Positions 1-11,300 of a stretch of DNA of 64,000 nt are shown piece after piece (position 1 is the first letter of the stretch; each line of letters starts with the position of its first letter). Under the pieces are notes generated by a model. The model worked only from the letters and a program-made list of their open reading frames with translations. It was not told where the DNA came from and did no database searches. A program made the translations under genes and the position numbers. This DNA comes from Tricholoma matsutake (lineage: Eukaryota; Basidiomycota; Agaricomycetes; Agaricales; Tricholomataceae), in contig AP026541.1 in NCBI GenBank assembly GCA_026075535.2, positions 9,548,001 to 9,612,000 of the forward strand, given 5' to 3'.

Positions 1-912
1 TAGACGTCGTGGAAGATGATAGTGCAAATCTGACCTGTGAGAACTCTAATCACAACGAGAAGCTGATGAAGACAGTGCAGCGCCATACCTGAGTTGCAAT
101 GTAAGCAATTGACACCATAGTGACCTGGGTCATTCCATGTATATGGGCATTTCTGGAGCGCATGGCCTTGGGTTCCTTTTCAACTGAACTCGGCGATGTG
201 AATATGTATTTATAGGCCTTCAGGAAGGTAAAAATTAGTAGGTCGCACACTTAGGGCTCGAGAACTCACCGAGACCAAGATGGCGCTTTGCAGGAGCCCA
301 TCCCAAGGATCCTCTGGGTCATACTTATGCTCCTTGTATAAGAGGATTGGCCATTGATCACCGGGCACCGTGATATCACCGCTACACAGCTGGGCCTTGA
401 CCCTGACCAAAGTGCGTTAGATGTCAACTGTGCAGCAGGCGAGAAACTATTTACTCTTCATCAGACCAGTCAAACTCCACCGGGCACAATAGTTGGCCAG
501 TCTTGTCATGATTAAACCTGTGACTTGACTTGACATTACGAGGAATAGGGGGAGTAAGTGAATCTCCCTGAGGGACGATACAGTCGAGAACAGCACTTTT
601 CAGGCCTTTAGTATCATCTGATCGTGCACTTGATGCACCTTTCTGCAGCTTCAGATGTGATTCTTCATTAGCGCAGCACAGCCTATCAGAAGTTTGTTAC
701 AGACCAGATCTGCAATCATTCGCGTTTCTTCATCTGAGCTGTTAACTAAATGCTCCTCTAAACCTGGAACCATGTTTAGAAGGGTCCTGTAGATGTGATA
801 CTCCAGCCTTTGTCTGGTGGAAATCATCAGCGGGGATATGAGGCTGGGAGAAGCACTTACTCTGTGGTAAAGGATTCTTCTGGGTCATCTGCATGTTCAC
901 TGTTGCGCAGAA
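1..912 (-). CDS. DUF6698-like protein, partial at the left edge
   Basis: A minus-strand multi-exon gene whose 3' part lies beyond position 1. Spliced by eye, the exons join into one reading frame: an N-terminal piece with QRLEYHIYRTLLNMVPGLEE (about 830-770), then KGASSARSDDTKGLKSAVLD, then LTPPIPRNVKSSHGFNHDK and LLCPVEFDW (to about 450), then VKAQLCSGDITVPGDQWP (about 405-350) and FTSPSSVEKEPKAMRS (about 200-160), ending in ALSSS at the window edge. Small introns with GT-AG ends lie between them, for example near 410-450, 218-270 and 40-92. The order of motifs matches the DUF6698 family that is expanded in Agaricomycetes; its function is unknown. The start codon was not found; the first exon begins near 905. 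No stop interrupts the spliced frame that I can see, so it may be intact. Confidence 0.6.
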
Positions 913-1442
913 GCCCCCTAGTAATTAATGCATGAATGTTACACAAGGCATGCACAGTGCAGCCAAAGTGATGCCCATAGTGTATGAGAGGGTCACTGAT
1001 ACAGCTAGTTATTCACAAGGAGTTTCGAGAACTTTAGTGAGATTAAAGATGGTAACAATGCTTATGGCCTTTTACACGGTCCCAAATGAAGTGTGTTGTC
1101 CTGCTGTTGATGATGCATGGCAGAAGAAGTTTGGTGGTTTTCATCATTGACGGGCATTATCAAGTGTCAAGCCGGTGAAGAGTGGCTAGGTCCCAGCCAT
1201 AGCCTTTATATAGTCCAAGCTTCAGTCCAGAAGCTGACTAGTCAGGACTCTGAGTTGAGGGCCACAAGAGATCTGAGTGCTGAGTGCTGAGCTCCGGGAA
1301 CGATTACAGCCGATATCATGTCAATGATAGGCCCCTGTTTTGTTGTTTGTTTGGTTCTACATATCAGTGATGAACCCCGTGCCGAGCCCCTACGAAGCAA
1401 GATACAGGTGCAACTTTGCCACGTACTCGGCTCGTCAGCATG
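913..1442. other. Gap without recognised gene
   Basis: Open frames of 72-83 codons occur here on both strands but show no recognisable domain. The last eight bases (1435-1442) are the left target-site duplicate of the adjoining element. Confidence 0.4.
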
Positions 1443-3117
1443 TAGTGTTTTAAGGTCCGGTTCGGTCCGGTTTTTCGACCCCAAGATGGGCAACTGGCAA
1501 CTGCAACCAGTTGCAACTGGTGCCCAACTTAGGGCAACTGCAACCGAACCGACTAGGACCGGTCCTAGTTGGTTTGGTTGCCCTCAAAAAACTGGTTGCC
1601 ACTGGTTTTTCCAGCAATTTTTGATACATATTTTAATTTTACTATATATTAAATACAACTAATTACAACACACCCTGCGAGCAGGTGCTCGCAGCAGTGG
1701 GGGGTCATTCAGAGAGCGAAAATAAGAAAATAAGATGAAAGAAAAAGAAAACCTAAAAAAACGATGCCACTCTTGTGTTGGCGGCATGGGTAGGGTCATC
1801 CCCCACATTCATTGTCATTGTGGTTGCCCTGCATTCATTGTCATTGTTGCTGCCATTTGTTGTCATGTTGTTGCACCCCCCCTGATGCCATGTCGGCATC
1901 CCCACCATTGTTCCCCGTCGTCGTCATCCCTGTTGTCCATCATCCCTGCATTTGTCATCCTCCCCATTTGCTGTCCCTGTTATACGTTGTCCCCAGTCAT
2001 TCATGTTTGCATTGTCGTTTGATGTCCCCCCGTTCCATCTTCGTGCTGTTGTTCATTACCCCCACCCATCTGTGTTGTCAGTCAGCACCACCATCACCCC
2101 CTATGAGCAGTGGCCCGCAGGCAGGGTGGCGGCGCTATGTGACACGGCATTTGTGTGGTGTTGTTGTCAAGAAATGGGGCCCGTTGCGGCCCTGCGAGCA
2201 GATGCTCACAGCGGCGGCATAGGGCCAGGGAACGGTGATGGAGGGGGTGTACTTGGGGGCCATGCAATGTCATTATCAACAGGAAAAACATAAAAAGAAA
2301 AAGAAAGTTAGTTCATAGTAAGAAATGAATCATAAAAAACATACCATATGGCCCAAACGACATTCGTCGTCGTTTGTGCCCACGGGGGTGGTGATGATGA
2401 CACATCCATGTTGTTGTTGTTGTCGCTGTTGGCATCGGCTGGCATTGGCAGTGGCATTGCGTCGTGGGAGCATGGGGTGGTGGGCCCGACGTCATCATCA
2501 AAAGGTTAGAATCTGAAAAGGAAGAGTATTAGTTAGCCAAAAAGAATGATTTAAGAATGAAAAAAACATACCTGAGGGCCCAAACGACAACTAGTGTGTC
2601 ATCTGGGCCCACTTTCTAGTAATCCAGCACAGTATTTTGAGGTAGGAGGTGTAGATGGTAGGGATGATGCGGCATTGTGGGTCATTTGTGGTCATGGGAG
2701 TTGTTTAGAAAGTGGTGCCACTTTCTTTTTGGGGAGCACAAGCATGACCAAATGGTCTGTGCGCAGCCACGGGGTATATAAGGACTCGTGAAACAAGCTC
2801 TTTTTGCCCTGGGTTCACATTGCCCTTTTGTATACCGTAAATATAAGTACAAGTAGACTACATTAGTTATATTTTTTCAAATACAGTACATAAATTTACT
2901 TAAGTAGTATGGGATATGTAGAACTGTAAGAAGACTGGTTGCAACTGATTGCAACCGGTTTTTGAACAGTTTTCAAGTATTCTGAAATAGAGGCAACCGG
3001 CAACCCAACTGCCCCCTGAAACCAAGCAACCACAACTGACGGTTCGGTTGCATTCGGTTGGGTTTGGTTAGGTTGCGGTTTTTTTTCTGGTCCATTGGAC
3101 CAGACCTTTAAACACTA
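1443..3117 (-). mobile_element. Non-autonomous hAT-like element 1 (E1)
   Basis: The element begins TAGTGTTTTAAGGTCC and ends in the imperfect inverse of it (3098-3117). The flanks are TCAGCATG (1435-1442) and TCGGCATG (3118-3125), an 8-bp target-site duplication with one mismatch. An 8-bp duplication with a TAGNG-type terminus is typical of the hAT superfamily. Subterminal DNA is rich in CAACTGCAACC-like words in both orientations. No transposase is present. The interior is low-complexity, and on the minus strand it contains an intron-like unit (2513-2571: GTATG donor, CTAAC branch-like site, CAG acceptor). It also holds GGGCCC-type foldbacks near 2350-2381 and 2577-2612 and GAGCAG palindromes at 1673-1694, 2102-2120 and 2191-2210, shared with the other elements of this family in the window. 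Confidence 0.75.
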
Positions 3118-3277
3118 TCGGCATGTAGAGTTCTGTCGCTGATAGAACCAAACAACAACTAAATAGAGGCCATTGTGAAGGGGCCCATCGACATGATATC
3201 AGCTGTACCATAGTGACAGCCTGGTCAAAAAGCAGAATTGAGTGACATATGTCATGCCAGTATACTGTCAATTTTAG

Positions 3278-3367
3278 GCTCGATAGCGGTGTTTGTGGAA
3301 ACTCCAAATCCATCAAAAATAAATTCCCAAAAAGGAAAATACACAAAAGGAAAGAGGGAAGATTGAC
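3278..3367 (+). repeat. Left arm of a 90-bp inverted repeat
   Basis: This stretch is nearly identical to the reverse complement of 6627-6716, with only scattered substitutions. The two arms enclose about 3.3 kb that includes the long-TIR element at 3461-5737. They could be termini of an older element or a duplicated segment; no target-site duplication was found. Confidence 0.7.
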
Positions 3368-3544
3368 AGCACCTCCTCATAGTAACTGTGCATCTCACCA
3401 TTTAATGAAGTGGGTCACTGGACATGAATATATTTGTGCTTGTTATGTGAAATACAGAATTAGACCTGAACTTTACACTCCCCCACAGAGTCCTGGAGGA
3501 ATCCTGGTAGTCCTACCAGGAAGACCAGGAATCCTCCAGGAATC

Positions 3545-3700
3545 CAGTGGGACTCACCAGGACTCACCAGGACTCCAGTGGGACTCACCAGGACTCCAGT
3601 GGGACTCACCAGGACTCCAGTGGGACTCACCAGGACTCCAGTGGGACTCACCAGGAATCCAGTGGGACTCACCAGGAATCTAGTGGGACTCAGTACCCTA
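3545..3700. repeat. 21-bp tandem repeat in the left arm
   Basis: A unit of 21 bp containing CACCAGGACTCCAGTGG is repeated about six times with little divergence. It lies just inside the left terminus. The opposite arm (5425-5515) carries a related but shorter unit built on GAGTCCTGGTAG. The identical spacing without variable spacers rules out a CRISPR-like array. Confidence 0.85.
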
Positions 3701-3799
3701 AAGTCATACCATAATGGAAAGTCAATTTGAGATATCTTATGAGTTTCAAGTGCTTCAGACTTCATGAATTTCACAAAGTACCTACAAAATAAACTTGGT

Positions 3800-3885
3800 C
3801 AGAGCAGGGATTGAACTCCAGAACTCATGATCAGGAATCACATGACAAACCAAACAAGTGCTTAACCAGTTGAGCCACAGGAGAA
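3800..3885 (-). other. tRNA-like Pol III promoter remnant, left arm
   Basis: Read on the minus strand, this has an A-box-like TGGCTCAACTGG (3866-3877) and a B-box-like AGTTCAATCCC (about 3806-3816) at tRNA-like spacing. No convincing cloverleaf or acceptor stem can be drawn, so it is more likely a SINE-type or decayed tRNA head than a functional tRNA. Confidence 0.4.
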
Positions 3886-3988
3886 TTATTAGCTGCCAAT
3901 ATAAAAATGTATTTATACCCTCAAACTCACACTTAGGTATTTCTCTCTCGAAGCTCACAATTAAGATCAAATGAAATTTATTAACTAC

Positions 3989-4245
3989 ATCCCTCGCATT
4001 GGATGCGAGGGATATGATACACCATTAATTACATAAAAAAAATCTCCCCCACACAAGGTGCGAGGGGGAGTCCTACAAATATATACATATAAAACTAATC
4101 TCCCCTCGCGTTCAACATGAGGGGAGCACTACAATTATAAAGAAAAAGAAAGAAAAACCCCTCACCCATGTAAAATGCGGGTGAGGGGGAAGGTATTACC
4201 ATAAATAAAAAATGAAAAAAACCGCCCCACGCAAAATGCGGGGGC
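3989..4245. repeat. Array of five small GC-rich hairpins
   Basis: Five foldbacks follow each other about 57 bp apart: 3989-4013 (perfect 11-bp stem, ATCCCTCGCAT, 3-nt loop), 4044-4070, 4100-4126, 4158-4188 and 4224-4245. All have a C-rich left arm, a central ATGCG or GTGCG, and a G-rich right arm, but each stem differs, with compensating changes on both sides. The spacers are A/T-rich and unrelated. Changes that keep pairing suggest selection or copying for the structure rather than the sequence. Confidence 0.6.
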
Positions 4246-5307
4246 AGCCTGGTGAGTCATGCCTGTCATCCTGTCCCCATCGTCCTGGGTGCTGGGCCTT
4301 TGTTGTTGCTGTCCTTGTTGTTGCCGTCCTGGGCATTGTTTCCATGCTGCTCCTGGTCGCTGTGCCCTTCCTGGTCATCATTGCCGTCCTGGCCATCTCC
4401 CACTGTGTAGTGGTGGCCGTCATCGCCATTCCACCCGCAATCCACCCCATGAGCAGTGGCTCATGGGGCTGGAGGCGGGTGGTGTGTTGTTGTTGTTGTC
4501 CGTCATGGTTGGCGGCCATGCTTTGCATTCTTGGGGTTCTGGTGCTGGTAGGTGGTGGCGTCATCATTGTCGTCGACTGCACACACTCACAATCCACCCT
4601 ATGAGCAGAGGCTCGCAGGTGTGGGGTGGGTGTGTTGGGTTGTCTCGTGTCCAGCCGTCGTTACCAGTAGAGTAGAACCTATAAAACAAACAAAACAAGT
4701 TAGTTAGTTTATAAAAACAAAAAGCAAACAAAAAAAATTACTTAGGGCCCATCCAGTCTCGTCGTAGTCAGTAGCTAGTACTTAAAAAGTTGTCAGTGAC
4801 CAAAAAAATAAGAGAAAAAAAATGCCAGCCCTCCCTCTCTGCATCGTTGTTCTCCATTTCTTCATTCTTCGTTTGTCATTTGTCACTTGTCATCTGTCGT
4901 CTGTCAGTTGCTCGTCGTTTGTCGTTTGTCGCTTGTCATCTGTCGTCTGTCACTTGCTTGTCGTTCATCATTTGTTGTTTGGTGTTGTCTTGTTGTCATG
5001 ATATAGTTAGAACCTAAAGAAGGAAAGAAAATATTAGTTAATTCAATAAAAAAAAAGTAAAAAACATTACCTGGGCCCGAGGTGGTTCAAATATGGCCAT
5101 TGGCGGCATTAGACAATGTGGTGGTGGCCATAGGAGCAGTGGCGACAGGTGTTGACAGAGGGGAGGCAGTGGAAGGGAGGTGGCGTCGTCGTTGAGAGTG
5201 GTGGTGATGTGGATGATGAGCTGGCAGTGTTGATGACGCGGCTGTGTGCTTTGTCATGCACAGCTGCCCCAATGCTACCTAGAGCAGTTAGTGGATATAC
5301 ATTGCAG

Positions 5308-5385
5308 AGCTATGTGGTGTAGTGGTTATATTGGCTGTGCTATGATGTTTTCATCTAATGCTGAGGGTTCAATTCTGGCTCATGA
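5308..5385 (+). other. tRNA-like Pol III promoter remnant, right arm
   Basis: The plus strand carries an A-box-like TGGTGTAGTGG (5315-5325) and a B-box-like GGTTCAATTCT (5366-5376), about 40 bp apart, as in tRNA genes. The rest does not fold into a convincing tRNA. It points outward, mirroring the minus-strand tRNA-like sequence in the opposite arm. Confidence 0.45.
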
Positions 5386-5737
5386 CATTTATTTTATTAC
5401 TTAGTAGTAATAAAGACTCCTGGTTAAATCCCAGTGGAGTCCCGGTGGATTCCTGGTAGAGTCCTGGTAGAGTCCTGGTAGAGTCCTGGTAGAGTCCTGG
5501 TGGATTCCTGGTACCAGAGTCCTGGGGAATTCCAGGAATTCCCGCTGGAAGAGTGTAATTTACCAGGAATCAACCAGGAATCCTCCTGGAATGGGAAGAG
5601 CCAGGAATATATACTTGACTCACAAATGGCTGGAACATTGGTTCCCAATAATCCTGGAGGATTCCTGGTCTTCCTGGCAGGAATGCCAGGATTCCTCCAG
5701 GAATACATGGGGGAGGACGAAGACCTCAATTAGACTA

Positions 5738-6626
5738 GTTATTTTGGCTTGCATACACTACACATCTTCAATTACAAAGTATATGTACATCACACATATA
5801 GGATTAGCATATGGATGAAAACCTGTTGAAATGAGGGATGGAGAAGCTTTCTGCAGCATAATTAGTTGGGGTTAAGCACAAGATTGATAATGGATGGATG
5901 AATGTGTAACAAGAAAGTCAAAAATACAACAAATCTGGAAAGTGTGAGAGCAAAGTGAGGACCTAAAATTCCAGGACTAAGCACTCTGTATCAACCTGTT
6001 ATAGATTAAATGGCAGAAAGAACTAGGTAAACTGAGGGTATCCTGGTGGTGGAACAGGAAATTTTGAGGGACAAGATGCATGGGTTTCTTAAATTGAAGG
6101 ATCACACATGGGGACTAATCATTGCAGGGAAATAACTCATTGTATATGTGAATTAGAAAGCAAAAAAGACGACAGAAAATAAGGCAAGGGCAGAGGAGAT
6201 ACGGTGGTCCGAAGATTTTCATCGAGAGGGTGGCTGTGCACACGACAAAATTTTAAATTGTGTCGTGTCGAGACCCGAAATATTGTAGATCCCCAAGACT
6301 TCAAATATCCATCAGTGGGAATACTCAGAGTGCAGGTATGAAAAGTCACAAGGGGATAAGCCCAAGAAATAGAGAGAGAGCAGTGAGACACCGAGACATC
6401 GAGATCCAGAACAGCACAAGACAACATATCGAGGTGACCTCAGTGTAGCAATAAAAGGGATGATCACAGCTGACACTATAGTGGTATTTGAAGCATGGTG
6501 GCAGACCCAGAATACTGAACATTGCAGTGGTACTAGGCTATCAAGGCCAAATGTGGCCTCGATACTAGTGTGGGAACTCAATACCGGCTATCGAGACCAC
6601 AAACATGGTTACTGCACCATCGATGG
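5738..6626. other. Gap without recognised gene; CTATCGAG-type words
   Basis: No domain is recognisable in any frame. Between about 6220 and 6716 the words ATCGAG, CTATCGAG and CTCGATA recur on both strands (near 6222, 6398, 6428, 6557, 6588, 6709), partly inside the 90-bp repeat. Confidence 0.35.
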
Positions 6627-6716
6627 GTCGATTTTCCCTCTTTCCTTTTTTGTATTTTCCTTTTTGGGAATTTATTTTTGATGGATTTGGAGTGTCCACA
6701 AACACCGCTATCGAGC
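6627..6716 (-). repeat. Right arm of a 90-bp inverted repeat
   Basis: Inverted partner of 3278-3367, including the run GGGAATTTATTTTTGATGGA. Confidence 0.7.
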
Positions 6717-6959
6717 TGTGGATGCAGGGATCACGGACTTGTTACTTGCTTGATATCTGCCTATGCTAACTAGAGCTAAGGATCTTCACTGGCACAACTC
6801 GCCCTACATAGTAAGGAATATTTTAACAGGTTCCCTACATAATTTCTCCTCCTTTTCTTGTTCTTTTCACTACTAATAGTCTCCTTTGTTAGATCATAAC
6901 TTGTATTCTCACAAGTCACCAGATCCTTGCTTCCACCGTCAAAATATGTAGTAAGTTTT

Positions 6960-7770
6960 TTCTTTTTCTTCAACTATAACTAGAAAAATGTTCTTTTCCA
7001 TAGGTTACACTGCTACAGTGTTTTCAGCTCGACAACAGCCAACAACGCACACAACACAACACCACCCCTCCTCCCCATCCAAATGGGATGCGAGGCTCTC
7101 GTTTGGGTGTAGGAGACCGCAGAGGGGTGTTGGGAGACCTGAAGACTGCCAGGTACGTCCCCTATTTCCATCTCCACCCACCACAACTAACACCCCACCC
7201 CCAGATCATCCACCAACCCAGCACCTGCCACCATTGCATTATAATGACGGAGACAGCGGATGAAAATGATGACGATGAAGGGAGGACAATGACGAGGACA
7301 ACCACCAGGACAAGACCAACACTCTAATGGACTGATGCCGTGGAAAATGACAGGAAGACGACAACGTAGAGGACCACGCGGCCACTGCTCAGGCTACCAC
7401 CACAACAACAGCAGCACCCCAACCCCCACAGCGAGCAACTGCTCATGGGTGGAAACGGGGAGCAATGGGACAGGGGATGGGACAACTTCCAGACAGTAAC
7501 CACCAGAAGAGGACGAACCACAAATGGTGGGGGAGAGCGAACAACCAGAAGTGAAGGTATGGGCACCACCACCACCACTGCATCAGATGAAGGATGCTAA
7601 CACATATGGGGAAAGCAGGGACAAGAGACACGGAAGCGGCAGCTCACCCAACCACTGCTGTGAGCAGCTGCTCACGGGGCAGCCTCCCTGTGAAAAGTGC
7701 AAGTTTTTTTGTTTTGATCATTAATTACTTTCGTGGCCCCTACTTTTGGGCCCCTCGCTTCATGCGAGAG
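6960..7770 (+). mobile_element. Probable fragment of the GAGCAG-palindrome element family
   Basis: The interior looks like that of the hAT-like elements here: ACA/GAC-rich low complexity, GAGCAG palindromes at 7432-7450 and 7659-7678, an intron-like unit at 7153-7203 (GTACG donor, CCCAG acceptor) and a CTCGCTTCATGCGAG hairpin at 7757-7771. I could not find terminal inverted repeats or a target-site duplication, so the limits are approximate. Confidence 0.35.
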
Positions 7771-7771
7771 A

Positions 7772-8300
7772 GGTTAGTTAGCTCAATAAAAACCTTGAAC
7801 ACTTTCATCAAATACTAATATTTTAAACTGTGTACATACTGAAGTTATCAAACGGCATATAGATGGTTATACTGTTTAGGCTACCATTTATGTATACTTG
7901 ACCTTCGTTGAGTAAGCGTAAACTAAACGGTTGGAGCCTTAGCCAGTGCCATGTCTGAATCAACTTGTACTAGTACGAGAGTAATTTTTTTGCTAGTCTT
8001 CAACTTTCTCAATCATCACTACCTCTAGTACTTACTCTGTTGTACAACTGTATCAGGAAGGATTTTGAAATCAGATTTCGATTGCAAAGCATGGGGGATA
8101 GTAATTCAGGAGTAAAGCCATATTCAAGGTACACAACTGCCCAATGTTGAAACATTGAAGGCATCAGGGTCATAAAAGTAGCGAGGTTGTAAAAAAATGG
8201 CAGGCTCAGAGACCTGTTGTGTGCAGTGAAAGCTGCTCCTAATAGGGAAGTGTAAGGGGTCCAGCCTTTCAGCTAGCCTTTTGTTGCTTCGCTATAGGAT
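7772..8300. other. Gap without recognised gene
   Basis: A/T-rich DNA without a recognisable coding signal. Confidence 0.3.
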
Positions 8301-8305
8301 AAACA

Positions 8306-11300
8306 TCAGTGAGCTACAGGAACTAAAGATAGGTCCAATCTCCACGTATGAGCATTCTCCTCCACTGAGTCCTCTCCTGAACCTCCTTCTGAGCACCCAT
8401 CCATTTCCATGTCCTGGTCTTCATCTTCATCTTTGTCTTTGTCATCGTCATTGTCTTTGTCATTGTCTTCAAGAGGGCCCATCTCTACGCTATCATCTGG
8501 GAACAAGTCAGCTTAATGATGTTTATACAAAATGCATGCAAACCAAATTCATCTGCAGGGAAACACTTCACAGGTTGTCTGATGGAGACCTCAAAGTTTG
8601 CATCTGTCCATGATAAGAACTGTTGGGAATGACTGTCATTGATGGTGTGCCATGCTCTCCAAAATAGTCGGTTGTTTTGGAAAACTCGGTAAATAGCTGC
8701 AACCACTTGCTCGGATGTACAGCCATCTTCCTCCGGCTTCAAGTTCACCTTTAATGCCTGCTCAAGATAGAAGGAAATGGCCTTAGTTTGGCTAGCAAGA
8801 CCTGTAAAGTAAAAGATTCTCCATTTATCCCATGATCCAGCATGTTCCGCGAAGATGCTGAAGCTGTAGTTGCACCATAGTCAGTGCAGGAGCTCTCTAC
8901 CCAGTTTATGGCAATGCTTCATGGCCTGCTGCTCTTTGTACGATAAGCCATTTCGAGTATACGTCTGCCAATGCAAAACTTCTTCAAGTTCTATGACATT
9001 GACGAGATTGACGATTTCGATGACTCCTTCCCAGGTATTAAATGCAGGAAGATGATTCCCTACTGGGATCGGCTGCTCTGGAGTGGCTGAAAACCCACTT
9101 GCCACCGATTCCTCATAAATATGGATAAGGAGGCAGCGAAGAAGGGTTCTAGAATCAGCGGCATGTTCCGTATTTGTCAGAGTCTGGCTGCTGACAAAGG
9201 TGTGGATGATGGAGTAGACTGTACGAGTGATGGTTCCAATGCTGTAGAAATGGCCACCTAAACAGATAGCAGACTTGGGAGTGAACACAGCATGCAATGT
9301 ACTGGGCCTCATATTCCTATCCATCCTGTATTATCATCCCAAATCCAAAAAGCAAAAAATGACTCACAGCTCCATGCCAGGCGTGAGGAGCACAGCTTCA
9401 AAACCATAGTTATCCACATCCACATCATCAACGCCAAAGCTCCCGGTGAACAACAGGGTGCTGGCAAGTGCCTGGGGATTTTCAGGAGTTGTGATGACCC
9501 ACCATTTGCATCCCCCTTCACTGATGACCTTGATGTGGGTACCAAATCCATCAGCATCAAGGTGGAACTTATGATGGGCACCTGATGTTGCTGCCAGGCC
9601 CCAAGCTAAACTAGCAAAGGGACATGGATGGTACGAGACCTTGCAGAACTGAGAATCTGCAGTCACTCGGAAGGCATACTCATCGCTTGCTAATGATGGC
9701 AGAGGCATGCAATCAATAGGTGGCAAGGGAAGTGGAAAGTGTAGGGCATTGAGGATCTTCCCACCATCCCCCGCTCAGTGGCTTTGTAGTAAATCTTCAG
9801 GGGTTCCGATGCATAATGCTATCCTTCCCTCATCATCTTCAGGAAGGGAGTGATCTGTGAGGGTATTTAGTCTAGTAAAAGTGCGATGTGGAGTTACTGA
9901 CCCTGAATAGTGATTCTTTTACTCAGCTTGGGTGAAATGGTGGACATGCTGTTTGCCTCAAATTGAACAATTTGCATAGGCTTGTCAGTGATGATGATGC
10001 ATTTACAGCTGAAGATATCTCGAATCACTTCTGGTGGCGTAGAAGCGCATTCAGTTGACCGCATCACATGAAAGATTGAGTGAGAGCTATTGGGTTGTAG
10101 ATGAGGGGGCAGACCATCCACGAATCCCCTGGAAACTGCATTCCATATGTCACAGAAGAACTTCAACACTGCTTTGGACTGCTTTTACATCAGTAAGGCT
10201 GACAACGCATGCCAATGTGACCTACATGAAAGCCAGCTGTATAATTATATGGGATTGTGGATTCAGGCCCATACAGGGGAAGAGATTGAGGGGCCACAAA
10301 CATCTAAAAAATGGTATGCTTAGGAATAATAGCATCATTTACAGTCACATACCTCTGGAGGAATGTCCTCCCATGCAAAAGTAATATCAGGTTCAGACTG
10401 CTGTTCTGCGTTCAGAGCCTAGCAGTGCGAGGAACGGGCAACAGCTCTCACCATGTCTTCCTTTACCTCCGCCAGAGTAAGGTCAATGAATTCCAGTAGC
10501 CTGCCATCCGGTTGTTCCTCAAAAGTGCTCCTCCCCTCTAATGCCCTGGCTCTCCGTCCCTGTCCCCATCTGCTGTCTCCCTGTCTCTTGGCGTATTTGC
10601 TTCCTCATCTCCTGCCTCTTGGCCTCAGTATGCTTTTCTTTCAAAGCCCCCGGCCTCTCTATATCCTTGCGATTCCTCTTCTTGGTATTCGAGGGGGACG
10701 TAAGTTGTGTAAGAGCACTTGATCACAAGGAGTGTTTTTGTTCAGAGCATCGAAACACTAAGGGAGAGTCTGGCTTCGCCTGTTGGTGTTCAATGCCAGC
10801 AACTTTTCCAGCCAGAATGTCTGGCAATTCTGACTCTGTGCAACAGTTGAGCTGGGCTATTTGTGACAGTATCTGCACATACCGATACCACCGTCGACAT
10901 CCCTAGCATCGTTGGTACATTCATGTCGGTCCTGTCCTGTCATATGTGAGTCATCGTCATCTTCTCCATCAGGTGGCGGGTTGGAAAGCTGTCTCTGTTG
11001 CATTACTTGTGAATGCCCTATTGTCCGCTGAGGGTGTAGTTGCTCAGAGAAGCACTGCAGAGTTGCCAGATGAACAATCAGAAGGACTACTCCAGGACCC
11101 AGATCCTCCTCTGATGTTACGGGTGGAAGGCATGGCTCCTCCTCTTCGTCCTCAACTGTTGCTTTCTTATGCGGGTTTCTTGATCCCTGGATGCCACTAC
11201 TACTTGGCTGCACTACTTGTGCGCCATTCTCAGTGCCCAGCATACCCTGATGCAGCTCTCCAGTTGCACAACATCCTTCTCCTGCTCCTGCCTGATGCAT

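Larger units (their letters stand above)
3461..5737. mobile_element. Non-autonomous element with long complex inverted ends
   Basis: The two ends are imperfect inverted repeats of at least 90 bp: 3461-3550 matches the complement of about 5640-5737, including blocks of GGAATCCTGG and CCAGGAATCC. The outer tips, TAGACCTGAACTTTACAC and TAGTCTAATTGAGGTC, resemble the tips of the hAT-like elements elsewhere in the window. I could not find a matching 8-bp duplication. Inside are tandem repeats in both arms, two tRNA-like sequences, an array of five hairpins, GAGCAG palindromes at 4447-4467 and 4597-4619, and minus-strand intron-like units near 4679-4743 and 5013-5073, both following GGGCCC exon ends. 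No transposase gene is present. Confidence 0.55.

Noticed and set aside
1735..2293. Cys/His-rich plus-strand frames suggesting a metal-binding protein
   Set aside because: They are translations of degenerate GTT/CAT-type low-complexity DNA in E1 on the strand opposite to its intron-like unit.
3545..3700. Regular short repeats resembling a CRISPR array
   Set aside because: The units are directly adjacent with no variable spacers, and the genome is eukaryotic.
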